DNA of 64,000 nt. Origin: a virus. The position numbers and the translations under genes were made by a program. Where the stretch lies: the IMG/VR virus record IMGVR_UViG_3300017971_000039, positions 1 through 64,000 of that record; one strand, given 5' to 3'. Shown piece by piece: positions 31,693 to 39,337 of this stretch. Numbering within the stretch: position 1 is the stretch's first letter; each line of letters starts with the position of its first letter. The notes beneath the pieces are model-generated. The model searched no databases and was not told the origin of the DNA. It saw nothing but the letters and a program-made list of their open reading frames with translations.

Positions 31693-32472
31693 TTAGTCTA
31701 CGATTTTGCAAAAAAACGGTGGCCTCCCTGACGCTATTGTCATCCAATGATTAATTACGGCTCTGTGCGGTGGGTGTTTAACACCTTCATAATGTGAGTG
31801 TCCACCATTTCTGGCTGTAAAGTCAAACCTGCGGTATAATTTTTCGTTAAGCCGGAATTTTTTATGTCGCAGATATGTGGTATAAAGTAGTTTTTTGGCT
31901 TCTTTTTCGAGAAATTCCCAGGTGCCTTTGTTTATTTCTTGAAAATAAAATTCATTTCGATATTGAGGATACAGCATTTTTGAATAATCGAGCAGTTTAA
32001 AAGGCCCTTTTAAGCGCCTTGTGCGTCTTATGAAGTCCAGGTCGGCACATGATGCCTGGAATCCGGTGCATCCTTCGTTATTGGCAATAAAATTAAATGC
32101 TGCAGTGGCTGCAAGGCTCATCGAGTAGGCCGCCGTGCCGTATGTATGTTCTAATTCTAATAAAGACTGTATAAATTCTGCCAGTTCACAGATATTATCG
32201 AACCAGGGCACTTTATATGCCCTCATCTCATGTTCTGTCATTTGCGGACATTTGTTTGATTTTTTTGGAACATCTGGTCGGGAAATAAGTTTTATGTTTT
32301 TTTCTTTTTTTTTATAGAGAACCTCTAAACAGATTGCCATTATAGATGCACTTATGAAAGGTCCAAATATCCATGCAGAGAAATATTGATTAAAAAATAT
32401 TAGAATTTCAGTTCCTATTAGTACTGCAAGCACAAATCCAAGTAACAGCAATACAGCTTCTTTGAATTTCAT
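31693..32472 (-). CDS. membrane-associated hypothetical protein (259 aa)
   Basis: Two N-terminal hydrophobic segments (about residues 6-28 and 33-52), then a soluble helical domain with CTGFQASCADLDFIRRTRRL and a C-terminal HSHYEGVKHPPHRAVINHW rich in His, which might bind metal. Orientation suggests a cytoplasmic domain. A segment 'KLLDYSKMLYPQYRNEF' is like a known phage protein family with 'YP' motifs; function unknown. Confidence 0.65.
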   Translation of the reverse strand: MKFKEAVLLLLGFVLAVLIGTEILIFFNQYFSAWIFGPFISASIMAICLEVLYKKKEKNIKLISRPDVPKKSNKCPQMTEHEMRAYKVPWFDNICELAEFIQSLLELEHTYGTAAYSMSLAATAAFNFIANNEGCTGFQASCADLDFIRRTRRLKGPFKLLDYSKMLYPQYRNEFYFQEINKGTWEFLEKEAKKLLYTTYLRHKKFRLNEKLYRRFDFTARNGGHSHYEGVKHPPHRAVINHWMTIASGRPPFFCKIVD

Positions 32473-32473
32473 T

Positions 32474-32611
32474 TTATGATTTTCCTTTTTGGCTTGTCGG
32501 CTTGTTGTTTATCGGGCGCCAGGGATGCATCCAAGGGTTCACCGTTGATCCTGAAATACTTACTGTCAAACCGTTTGGCTTAGTGTAATGTTTTTTCAGG
32601 CGGTCTATCAT
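32474..32611 (-). CDS. possible small protein (45 aa)
   Basis: Open frame from ATG 32611 to TAA, Pro/Asn/Lys-rich (NPWMHPWRPINNKP). No clear ribosome site. It fills an otherwise empty 200-base gap, and its composition does not look random, but support is weak. Confidence 0.35.
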   Translation of the reverse strand: MIDRLKKHYTKPNGLTVSISGSTVNPWMHPWRPINNKPTSQKGKS

Positions 32612-32676
32612 GGACTGACCCGACTCTGTGTCCCCGGCCCCCTGTCGGTGTTAACCGGCAGCTGCCTTGTTTATTA

Positions 32677-33627
32677 TTATAAGTCCAGCCTGACTTTATA
32701 TTTTTTGTTTTTTCTTACTGCCGTTGACGGCCCTACCCAGGTAGCCGGAATTATAATTGTTTTGCCGGCCATTGATTTCCAGCGGCCGTGCTCGGGATAT
32801 GTTCTGGCATGTCGGCGTCGTTCATGCGGCGTAACAGTCCTGCCGGTATTGCTATAAGCCGCAATGCCCATTTTTTCTCTGATGTTTTTTGGCGAAAGTA
32901 TTGTAAATTTTGGCCTTTCATTTGATCTTGGTATTTGATATTTTCTTTTTTTTGCCTTTTTGATTTTTACCGGCTTTTCTTCAAGGATAAAGTTTCCTTT
33001 AAGGGTATTTAATATTAAAATTGTTTTTAGTGCCAGCCCCACAGAATAAAATATGTGATTCTTATATTCTTCCAGAAAAAGTCCGCTTGGGTCTATATTT
33101 AAAAGCATGTTTTCCATTTCATTGCGGTCTTTTATTATAACCTTCCCTTTTGTTGTGCATGCACATGTGTTTTTTATCATACCGTCAGACATTATTTTTC
33201 CGTTTTCTGTTGTTGCTATGTTCCATATTTCGCCTTCATGTAATATGTTTACGCGGTAACCCGTGTCTGACGATACGTTATATGCTTCGATAAATTTTCG
33301 TGTTCCGTCCATTTTTTGTTCGTATTGGGTGTCTGCTAATAATACGACACCTGCTTTCCATTCAAACGCCACCTCCGGAAATGGCATAAAAAAATCGACT
33401 TCAGGTTTTATTGCTGCTTCGGTTGTTGTTATTTTTTCCATTGAATCTGAATCGATTAAGAATAGTTTTGCTTTTTTAACAAGGGGGATATAGTCTGGCA
33501 TTATAAATTCTATTGCCTTGCAAAAAGTGTCGAAATTTAATTTATTGGCATATTTATAATCGTCTTCATAAGGTCTTTTTTTAAAGATTTCGCCAATTCC
33601 CTGTTCTTTGCATTTTTGTAAACCCAC
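32677..33627 (-). CDS. conserved-looking phage hypothetical protein (316 aa)
   Basis: Start uncertain: the longest frame begins with GTG at 33627 inside the preceding gene. The middle is alpha/beta; the C-terminus (TPHERRRHARTYPEHGRWKS... GKTIIIPATWVG) carries a His/Arg-rich strand-loop seen at the end of several phage hypothetical proteins ('RRGH.R....GK..W'). No enzymatic motif recognised. Confidence 0.65.
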   Translation of the reverse strand: MGLQKCKEQGIGEIFKKRPYEDDYKYANKLNFDTFCKAIEFIMPDYIPLVKKAKLFLIDSDSMEKITTTEAAIKPEVDFFMPFPEVAFEWKAGVVLLADTQYEQKMDGTRKFIEAYNVSSDTGYRVNILHEGEIWNIATTENGKIMSDGMIKNTCACTTKGKVIIKDRNEMENMLLNIDPSGLFLEEYKNHIFYSVGLALKTILILNTLKGNFILEEKPVKIKKAKKRKYQIPRSNERPKFTILSPKNIREKMGIAAYSNTGRTVTPHERRRHARTYPEHGRWKSMAGKTIIIPATWVGPSTAVRKNKKYKVRLDL

Positions 33628-33764
33628 AGCAAATACTCCTCCCAGTCTGAAACCTTTTCAAATTTCAAAATTTTTCGGCCTATGTACAAGATCCAGCCGT
33701 CGGCCGTGTATTCAAGGCTGAATGTTTTGGTTTTTATCAAAGTCCTCAGTAAAATTATCGTCAT
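33537..33764 (-). CDS. hypothetical protein (75 aa)
   Basis: A beta-then-helix small protein (YTADGWILYIGRKILKF, then DWEEYLLWVYKNAKNRELAKSL). Overlaps both neighbours (53 and up to 91 bases), so one of the three starts in this cluster is probably wrong. Confidence 0.45.
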   Translation of the reverse strand: MTIILLRTLIKTKTFSLEYTADGWILYIGRKILKFEKVSDWEEYLLWVYKNAKNRELAKSLKKDLMKTIINMPIN

Positions 33765-33981
33765 ACAGTGCGTTTAATAATTCTCCGGTATAGAGATCGC
33801 TTAGTTGTGCGTCTATTATGAGTGTTGATGGCTCCGGTGCTTTTTTCTGGAGTACCCACGCCAGTGTGTCCCGTATGGTCTTTTGTACAATCAGTTCAAT
33901 CGGCCGTGGTCGCCCGGGCGGTATTTGAGCTTTTTTCTGAGCTTTTTTGAAGTGTCTGTATATCGTGGCTCTTGATTTCAT
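33712..33981 (-). CDS. small HTH-like protein (89 aa)
   Basis: N-terminal KSRATIYRHFKKAQKKAQIPPGRPR resembles the recognition half of a helix-turn-helix with a basic tail; the rest is an acidic helix. Coupled to the upstream gene by TAATG. Possible DNA-binding regulator. Confidence 0.55.
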   Translation of the reverse strand: MKSRATIYRHFKKAQKKAQIPPGRPRPIELIVQKTIRDTLAWVLQKKAPEPSTLIIDAQLSDLYTGELLNALYDDNFTEDFDKNQNIQP

Positions 33982-34319
33982 TAAAATCCTCTGCTGATTA
34001 GTTTTTTAGCGGCTGTTTTTAGGACCAGCAGCCCCCTTCCGTATGTAATGTTTCCTTCCGATAGATGATTTGTGACTTCCTGGACGTGCTGCTCAAGTGT
34101 TTTACTGGTGTCCGCCGGGTATGGATAATTACATGCAACGCACGGTATATTTTCATTAAATTCTCTGTATGCACAGGCGATTTTTTTACAGCTGGGGCAT
34201 CTGTATGCTTTCTGGTCATACGGCTTGTTGCATTTTTCGCAATAGATAATCTCTTTTTCCCAGTAGCCCGAGTTGCCGCAGTTTTCGCAGTATTTATATT
34301 CACACCTTGGACAACGCAT
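33981..34319 (-). CDS. multi-zinc-ribbon protein (112 aa)
   Basis: Ten cysteines in CxxC pairs: MRCPRCEYKYCENCGNSGYW, IYCEKCNKPY, YRCPSCKKIAC and PCVACNYPYP, a run of small zinc ribbons, followed by a helical tail. Likely nucleic-acid or protein binding. Confidence 0.7.
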   Translation of the reverse strand: MRCPRCEYKYCENCGNSGYWEKEIIYCEKCNKPYDQKAYRCPSCKKIACAYREFNENIPCVACNYPYPADTSKTLEQHVQEVTNHLSEGNITYGRGLLVLKTAAKKLISRGF

Positions 34320-34397
34320 TTTTATTTGGTTCCTTCTTCGCCAAGGCAGGGGCGAGTTTAAATTGAGTTTTGGGGACGGTTGATATCTTACTACCCT

Positions 34398-34559
34398 TCA
34401 TTGTCGGTCATTTTCTTGTTCCTTTGCCCATTTATTGAAGTCACACTCATACTGAATCCAAAAATGACATTCAGTTGAGCATGCTAAATCTTCCCAATAG
34501 TTTGAATCAGTATATGGAATCGGTTTGTGGCAATTAAGACAACGAAGTTTTTCGCTCAT
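34398..34559 (-). CDS. small zinc-finger protein (53 aa)
   Basis: Starts MSEKLRCLNCHKPIPYTDS, with DLACSTECHFW giving the second pair of ligands: a treble-clef-like finger of the kind common in phage early regions. ATG overlaps the preceding TGA (ATGA). Confidence 0.65.
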   Translation of the reverse strand: MSEKLRCLNCHKPIPYTDSNYWEDLACSTECHFWIQYECDFNKWAKEQENDRQ

Positions 34560-34747
34560 CCCCCCTCCAATCCTTCAACCCGCTTTTCGAGGGCGAGTAG
34601 TTTTTTGTGAATCGACCAGAGGGCGCAGTTTTCTTCGAAACAGTTATAATCATCTCTACCCATTGACCATAAAATTTCACAATAAGTCAACGTGCCAGTT
34701 CCACGCCACGGACACCCCTTCGCCATTTCTTCAAATTGGTCGGTCAT
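34556..34747 (-). CDS. small protein, MTDQFEEMAKGCPWR family (63 aa)
   Basis: N-terminal MTDQFEEMAKGCPWRGTG, two more Cys, and a C-terminal coiled coil KKLLALEKRVEGLEGG. Pieces of a paralogue lie nearby: the N-terminal half at 36687 and the C-terminal coil at 36228-36330. The four cysteines could bind zinc. Confidence 0.65.
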   Translation of the reverse strand: MTDQFEEMAKGCPWRGTGTLTYCEILWSMGRDDYNCFEENCALWSIHKKLLALEKRVEGLEGG

Positions 34748-34748
34748 T

Positions 34749-34922
34749 TTAAAACCTCTTAAACATTAAACATCTCCATATTTGACATAAAAGGCCCCTA
34801 CCATTATGGATATGCCACTTTTCCCCTGTTCTCGACACTTCCCAACGGTTTTTAGGCAACCGTCTTATTCTCCACCAACATAAATTTAATGTTGGGTGTT
34901 TACCAAAAAATATTAGATTCAT
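34749..34922 (-). CDS. possible small protein (57 aa)
   Basis: Trp/Arg-rich frame overlapping a better supported short gene by 23 bases. It may be the frame-shifted C-terminal part of that zinc protein: the two frames together would give a normal-length protein. Low support as an independent gene. Confidence 0.35.
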   Translation of the reverse strand: MNLIFFGKHPTLNLCWWRIRRLPKNRWEVSRTGEKWHIHNGRGLLCQIWRCLMFKRF

Positions 34923-34977
34923 TATTATAAATTTCTCCACATAGTCTGCATTTATACTGAAATTTTGCTGTTGTCAT
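34900..34977 (-). CDS. short zinc-knuckle peptide (25 aa), perhaps truncated
   Basis: AAGGAGAAAG precedes the ATG; the product MTTAKFQYKCRLCGEIYNN... starts exactly like a known kind of small phage zinc protein but stops after 25 residues, before a second pair of ligands appears. A frameshift near 34905 is a likely cause. Confidence 0.45.
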   Translation of the reverse strand: MTTAKFQYKCRLCGEIYNNESNIFW

Positions 34978-35024
34978 TTTCTTGCCTTTCTCCTTGCCTC
35001 AATCTCTGCAATCAGCGTGTTGCA

Positions 35025-35441
35025 TTAATCCATACCATCCAAATGTGTTTTTGTTATTTCAAAACAATCTATTTCGTCTAAAACATTCCCGATAAAAATG
35101 TGGATAAATGGCATATTGATTCTTGGACAAATTCCACGAACAAGCGTATTTCCGTTTTTATCAAGATGTTTCCAAACAGGAACATTTAGGAAATCAAAGC
35201 CCCATCCATCAGAAATGTTTTTAAATATATCAATTTTCATGTCTTCAAAAAACCCTAATCGGCAAAACCCTGTTGGAAGTCCAAGGAAAAATTTTCCAAC
35301 ATGACCAGATGCCACTGTCCCGACAACATGCTTTGAACAAGCCAAATTATCTGATTTTTCGTAACAAGAGGTATCATTCCCACAAACACAACCTGGACAT
35401 TGATACTCTTCCACCATTTTTTTTACAATTTTATCTATCAT
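35025..35441 (-). CDS. Cys-rich hypothetical protein (138 aa)
   Basis: N-terminal cluster YQCPGCVCGNDTSCYEKSDNLACSKH offers five or six metal ligands; the rest is a mixed fold with FKNISDGWGFDFLNVPVWKHL. Coupled to the HNH gene by ATGA overlap. Metal binding or Fe-S is possible; no family recognised. Confidence 0.6.
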   Translation of the reverse strand: MIDKIVKKMVEEYQCPGCVCGNDTSCYEKSDNLACSKHVVGTVASGHVGKFFLGLPTGFCRLGFFEDMKIDIFKNISDGWGFDFLNVPVWKHLDKNGNTLVRGICPRINMPFIHIFIGNVLDEIDCFEITKTHLDGMD

Positions 35442-35713
35442 TTCTCCCCCTTATCACTTCTCCATTTCAAATGACCGTTTGCAATGTGGCAATCAAAGCA
35501 AAGCCATTCTGTATTTTCTAAGCTATCATCCCCGCCTGATCCCTTTGACTTGATGTGTGCCATATGTCCCTTTGAAAAGGGCGTGTATTTGCCGCATCCG
35601 ACACCCTGGCAACGATAATTTGCTCTTTCGGCAACCTGTCTTCTGAGACCAAGCAATTCTTTTCCTTTAAGCCTAATGGCCTTTTGTTTCGGATACGGCA
35701 AAAATGGCTTCAT
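35438..35713 (-). CDS. HNH endonuclease
   Basis: A 91-residue protein with the HNH core: NYRCQGVGCGKYTPFSKGHMAHIKSKGSGG, DSLENTEWLCFDCHIANGHL, including two CxxC-type zinc pairs and the His and Asn of the nuclease site. Short HNH proteins act in DNA packaging or as homing nucleases. Start at 35713 (ATG) gives the family length; a GTG start at 35818 adds an Ala/Gly-rich stretch. Confidence 0.8.
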   Translation of the reverse strand: MKPFLPYPKQKAIRLKGKELLGLRRQVAERANYRCQGVGCGKYTPFSKGHMAHIKSKGSGGDDSLENTEWLCFDCHIANGHLKWRSDKGEK

Positions 35714-35835
35714 TTTTTCAAGTTTGCCCGATTCGCAAGCCCCACCTTTAAAGGCTGCTACTTTACCTGTTCGGGCGGCCGGGTATGGAGTATGGCAAAA
35801 GCCCGTTACTCGCGCCACGGAGCCGGGCGCAACCG

Positions 35836-36108
35836 TTAAATCTCAAGCCGGGTGATGATATCCTCGATCTTGCCGATCATGATAAAGACCGTTTCGTTGA
35901 TCCCCTTAATTTCACGGGCCAGCGGGACAAGGACCGGTTCTACTTCTTCGGGTTTTTCCTCCGGTGGCATCGCTTCTCTTAAAACAGGCTGAAGCTGGGT
36001 TTCGAGTTCGACTATCAAATTTTTTAGCCTGTTGGCAACGTTTTGGGTTTGGGTTGTCATTTGTGATACTTGTCTCTCTTGCCGCTTTGCTAATTCTTCT
36101 GTATTCAT
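35836..36108 (-). CDS. coiled-coil protein (90 aa)
   Basis: Helical throughout with heptads (VANRLKNLIVELETQLQPVL, then GINETVFIMIGKIEDIITRL) and a Pro/Glu-rich hinge. Probably oligomeric; function unknown. GGAG precedes the ATG. Confidence 0.6.
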   Translation of the reverse strand: MNTEELAKRQERQVSQMTTQTQNVANRLKNLIVELETQLQPVLREAMPPEEKPEEVEPVLVPLAREIKGINETVFIMIGKIEDIITRLEI

Positions 36109-36227
36109 GATTTCTCCTTTTAGTATTTATTTTTATAACCACTAGTTTATAACCATTAGCCTGTTTAATTTTTCTTTATCCATTTTTCACTGTCCCATTT
36201 TAACTGATATTTTTATGTATTGCTCGG

Positions 36228-36330
36228 TCATTTCCCCTCCAATCCCTCAACCCGCTTTTCGAGGTCGAGTAGTTTTTTATGGTCGGGCCAGCGGGCGCAG
36301 AAGCGGTCCTTGAATTGGTTGCGGGTTTTT
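36228..36330 (-). pseudogene. C-terminal fragment of the MTDQFEEMAKGCPWR family
   Basis: An open stretch without a start ending in DRFCARWPDHKKLLDLEKRV followed by EGLEGK, nearly identical to the tail of the protein at 34556-34747. A TGA stands just before it. The matching N-terminal half lies at 36568-36687 with an unrelated gene between, so the paralogue was split. Confidence 0.6.
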
Positions 36331-36344
36331 TTGCCAGTTGATTT

Positions 36345-36527
36345 TCATTTTAATTCAAGCATATATTTATTAATAACAGTTTCTTCGGTCACATTTCTTC
36401 CAGCGTCAACTTCATCAACACGGATTCTTTCAATTCTAATCCCGTGTATCTCTACTCCCGTTTCGTCTTCAAAGTTCTTTGCTGCTGCATAAAACAGTTT
36501 TAAAAATCTTTTTTTTGGATTGCTCAT
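36345..36527 (-). CDS. small hypothetical protein (60 aa)
   Basis: Short basic-N-terminal alpha/beta protein (LKLFYAAAKNFEDETGVEIH, then IRIERIRVDEVD). It lies between the two halves of the split paralogue, as if inserted there. Confidence 0.5.
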   Translation of the reverse strand: MSNPKKRFLKLFYAAAKNFEDETGVEIHGIRIERIRVDEVDAGRNVTEETVINKYMLELK

Positions 36528-36567
36528 AAACGATAAACCTCCCTATTCCATAACATACAGGTTTTTT

Positions 36568-36687
36568 TTATAATTTGCGTCCCACAAGACCAAATCGATC
36601 CAGCGGGTATGCTGTTGAGTCCATATGTTCATAGGCGCCACTACGCCACGGGCACCCCTTCGCCATTTCTTCAAATTGCTCGGTCAT
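36568..36687 (-). CDS. truncated MTDQFEEMAKGCPWR-family protein (39 aa)
   Basis: Starts MTEQFEEMAKGCPWRSGA, 14 of the first 15 residues as in the protein at 34747, then diverges and stops after 39 residues. A good ribosome site (GGAGGAT) is kept, so a short product is still possible. Confidence 0.5.
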   Translation of the reverse strand: MTEQFEEMAKGCPWRSGAYEHMDSTAYPLDRFGLVGRKL

Positions 36688-36701
36688 ATCATCCTCCAGT
36701 G

Positions 36702-37367
36702 TCAAACGGCTATATCCCGTAGGTCGGACTCGGCTTGCTTTAATGAGTTTATTATCTCAACAAAAAGATTGCTTTCTAATATATCTAAGTCATCAAGCAT
36801 GTCAAAATATTCAAACAATATAAGACACTCAAAGTACCAATCTACTTTATCCTTGAATTCCGCAAGCTCCATTTTTAAAAACGGCACGCAAGCGCAATGA
36901 ACCTCGTCTGTCGGGCATTTTTCGTTGATAACCTTGTTGTAGGTATCTTTAATGTCCGCAAGTTCAGTCTCGGCTTTTTCGGCACGATTTTGCCACAGTT
37001 TGCACTCAACTTTAATTCCTTGCCATGATCTGGATGGATCGCTACACTTGAGCAGTCCTTCGTTTGCATCTTCAAGTTTTTGTTCGGCTTCTTCAAGCTT
37101 GGTGTAGAGGGTGAGGACAGTTTGCTTCAATGCCTCATCTGTTTCATATCCACTATCCGATCTACAATTATGTATTTTTTTAACCTGTTCTTTCGTCAGT
37201 ATGTAGCCACTATCTTGATAGCTCTTTGCCCACACCTCAAATCTCTCGTCAATCTGTTCGTCAACCTTGCTCATTTTTGGTAAAGATTCTGATTCGCATG
37301 GAATTTCTAATGCTGTTCCACAAGCGGAACAAAAGTTTATTTTAGGCTGAGTTGCATTCTCGGTCAT
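36702..37367 (-). CDS. coiled-coil protein with zinc motif (221 aa)
   Basis: N-terminal NFCSACGTALEIPC knuckle, then long coiled coils (LYTKLEEAEQKLEDANEGLL, AEKAETELADIKDTYNKVI) and C-terminal CACVPFLKMELAEFKDKV. It resembles phage Ead/Ea22-type early proteins in layout. Function unknown. Confidence 0.6.
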   Translation of the reverse strand: MTENATQPKINFCSACGTALEIPCESESLPKMSKVDEQIDERFEVWAKSYQDSGYILTKEQVKKIHNCRSDSGYETDEALKQTVLTLYTKLEEAEQKLEDANEGLLKCSDPSRSWQGIKVECKLWQNRAEKAETELADIKDTYNKVINEKCPTDEVHCACVPFLKMELAEFKDKVDWYFECLILFEYFDMLDDLDILESNLFVEIINSLKQAESDLRDIAV

Positions 37368-37476
37368 TTTTGATCACCTCGACAATAAACCCGTTTGATT
37401 TGTCTTTATCAATAGCTGTCTGACAATAATTAAAATTGCCCCATCCAACCACATCATTTCCTAATATCTCGGTCAT
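37342..37476 (-). CDS. small hypothetical protein (44 aa)
   Basis: Opens MTEILGNDVVGWGNFNYCQT and overlaps the next gene by 26 bases. Coupled to the upstream zinc protein by ATGA. Supported only by coupling and codon character. Confidence 0.4.
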   Translation of the reverse strand: MTEILGNDVVGWGNFNYCQTAIDKDKSNGFIVEVIKNDRECNSA

Positions 37477-37643
37477 TTTCTTGTTCCTTTCGGGTTAATT
37501 TCACGGCCAATCAATTGCAGGGATTTTGCATCATACTCATCGACATACTGCCTGCCGCAATGTGGACACGGTGGAGTCTCCCGGCCTTCTTCAATCCATG
37601 TTTTTGATTTTTCACATAGGCATAAAAATTCTTGAGAAATCAT
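37473..37643 (-). CDS. small zinc-ribbon protein (56 aa)
   Basis: Two ligand pairs FLCLCEKS and PPCPHCGRQY, then QLIGREINPKG. Ends at TGA overlapping the next ATG. Belongs to the dense set of short zinc proteins in this operon. Confidence 0.6.
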   Translation of the reverse strand: MISQEFLCLCEKSKTWIEEGRETPPCPHCGRQYVDEYDAKSLQLIGREINPKGTRK

Positions 37644-37695
37644 ATTCTACACCGCTAAGGCATTAAGATTATAGTAAATTTTAATGAGAATATCG

Positions 37696-38022
37696 TTATT
37701 TTTGTTTTTTAGCCCTTTGCTGGGACATGGATCTGTCCTTAAAGTCCTTCAGAAACAGCTCTGAGCAGGTTGTACACATATATTTTTTGATTATTGCCTT
37801 GAGTTCTTCGATTTTTTCAGATATAAGCTCCAGTTTTTCCAGGTTTTGAATTTCTTTATCCACCAGAGCTGTAAATAATTGCTGGATGTTTACATAATAT
37901 CCCGCCGGCCTGAAATATTTTTCGCCGGTTTTTTGTTTTGTCTGAATTTTTAGCAGTGTGACGCAGTTTTCATCGGCCTCGAAGGCCCAATTTTCGTTTA
38001 TTGTTTCAGGTTTCAATTGCAA
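37696..38022 (-). CDS. hypothetical protein with CxxC (108 aa)
   Basis: Beta-rich N-terminal half (AFEADENCVTLLKIQTKQKT), coiled coil (LEKLELISEKIEELKAIIKK) and a single CTTC pair with a basic tail. Follows the VRR-NUC gene with 17 bases of overlap. Function unknown. Confidence 0.6.
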   Translation of the reverse strand: MQLKPETINENWAFEADENCVTLLKIQTKQKTGEKYFRPAGYYVNIQQLFTALVDKEIQNLEKLELISEKIEELKAIIKKYMCTTCSELFLKDFKDRSMSQQRAKKQK

Positions 38023-38311
38023 TCCCCCGTTCTGTCAGGCCTTTTTTTATAATTTCAACGGCTTCTTCAACTTCGTAAAACACACCTGTTATTGCCCCTG
38101 CTTTTTTCCACAGGCGTAGTTTTTTTCTTTGTATGGGTGTCGGCTCATCGCCGTATGATTTGCCTTCAAGCTCGATCCTGATTCCCAGGATGCAGCCTGT
38201 TACGTCCGGCTCGCCTATATTGTTTGCCCCGACAACTCTTTTATAAGCATAGCCGTTTGGATGGCTGTTAATAAAGTCCACGACAGCTTTGTTTAGCTCA
38301 GTATGTTTCAT
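38006..38311 (-). CDS. VRR-NUC domain nuclease
   Basis: A 101-residue single-domain PD-(D/E)xK nuclease of the VRR-NUC group: GANNIGEPDVTGCILGIRIELEGKS gives the catalytic D...E-x-K, and TPIQRKKLRLWKKAGAITGVF the following helix and strand with the conserved 'Q...L......G'. Stand-alone VRR-NUC proteins are common in phages and act as structure-specific or Holliday-junction nucleases. Confidence 0.85.
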   Translation of the reverse strand: MKHTELNKAVVDFINSHPNGYAYKRVVGANNIGEPDVTGCILGIRIELEGKSYGDEPTPIQRKKLRLWKKAGAITGVFYEVEEAVEIIKKGLTERGIAIET

Positions 38312-38332
38312 GCGTTCTCGTCTGTGATTTTT

Positions 38333-38593
38333 TTATATCAGCATGTTGTTTTTGTAAAATTTGCCGAAATTTACAAGTTGATTCAAGATATCATTGAGCA
38401 TATATTTTGCCATTACGGTTCTGTGATGCCTGCCGCATAGAAAATCTGTATGTTCTAATATGCACGGGCCTATTTCATTGATCCATGTATTGTTATAGTC
38501 GTTATAAAATTGGTATATGCCTTCATTGTCCATAAAATAAAAACAAATTGCATCTGCGAGATTTGTTATAAGTTTTTTTGGTATTGGATTCAT
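38333..38593 (-). CDS. hypothetical protein (86 aa)
   Basis: Helical 86-residue protein with HTDFLCGRHHRTVMAKYML, His/Cys-rich in the middle. Coupled to the upstream gene by ATGA. No family. Confidence 0.55.
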   Translation of the reverse strand: MNPIPKKLITNLADAICFYFMDNEGIYQFYNDYNNTWINEIGPCILEHTDFLCGRHHRTVMAKYMLNDILNQLVNFGKFYKNNMLI

Positions 38594-38865
38594 TTTTGCC
38601 GTTTCCTTTTTCGTTCTATTTCGCGTTGATGCGCGTAAAATTCTTTGTGTTTAGATCCTCTGAACCATTTCCCGAGCGGACACCATCCAGGATCTCTAAA
38701 AACATCCCATATATTCTCATTTGATGACAGGCATTGCCAGTTGTTTGCGGCGTATTCACACTGGCCGGTTATACATTCCGGGCCGACTTGTTTCTCCGGC
38801 TTTACATCGACCGTTCCGTCTTCAAACAATTCTAAATTTATACCTTTTGACGCCTGGGTTTTCAT
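38590..38865 (-). CDS. Cys-rich small protein (91 aa)
   Basis: GPECITGQCEYAANNWQCLSS with a later WCPLGKWFRG gives four cysteines in a non-ribbon spacing, followed by a basic tail. Overlaps the upstream gene by 44 bases. Function unknown. Confidence 0.55.
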   Translation of the reverse strand: MKTQASKGINLELFEDGTVDVKPEKQVGPECITGQCEYAANNWQCLSSNENIWDVFRDPGWCPLGKWFRGSKHKEFYAHQREIERKRKRQK

Positions 38866-39337
38866 CTTCTATCAATTCTTTTAAGGTTGTCATTTTGTAT
38901 GGCGTAAGATTTTCACTGATTTTAGTTAATTTAGTATAGTCAAAAAAACAGGGTTCTCTTTTAATGTGTTGAGAAAGAATTTGTACATCCCAATATTGTT
39001 CGATGCCTCCAATTATGCGTATTTCGTCAAAATTGACACCCTTGTACCGGCCAAAATGATGCATTTCCGGTGTTACAGGTATGAAAGTATCTAAATATGT
39101 CATGAAAGCATCAATTGTAGGGCAAAAAACCGCAGTGAGTTTTTCTTCATTTATAAAAGGATAATTTTTAATACAGTTTTTACATATGGCGGTTCCCAGT
39201 CTTTTTAATAGGACTATTCCGGGAGACTTTGCATACTTTTCCTCGTTTTTGTCTAAGACTATTAGTTGCGTTGTGCCTGTGCATCCCGTTATTTCACATT
39301 TAAACGGGCCATATATTTCAGAGAATTTTAATACCAT
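38822..39337 (-). CDS. zinc-binding protein, paralogue A (171 aa)
   Basis: N-terminal half (YGPFKCEITGCTGTTQLIVL ... VLLKRLGTAICKNCIKNY) is clearly related to that of the next gene upstream, with four cysteines probably binding zinc; the C-terminal halves differ. A tandem duplication with later divergence is the simple reading. Confidence 0.65.
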   Translation of the reverse strand: MVLKFSEIYGPFKCEITGCTGTTQLIVLDKNEEKYAKSPGIVLLKRLGTAICKNCIKNYPFINEEKLTAVFCPTIDAFMTYLDTFIPVTPEMHHFGRYKGVNFDEIRIIGGIEQYWDVQILSQHIKREPCFFDYTKLTKISENLTPYKMTTLKELIEDENPGVKRYKFRIV

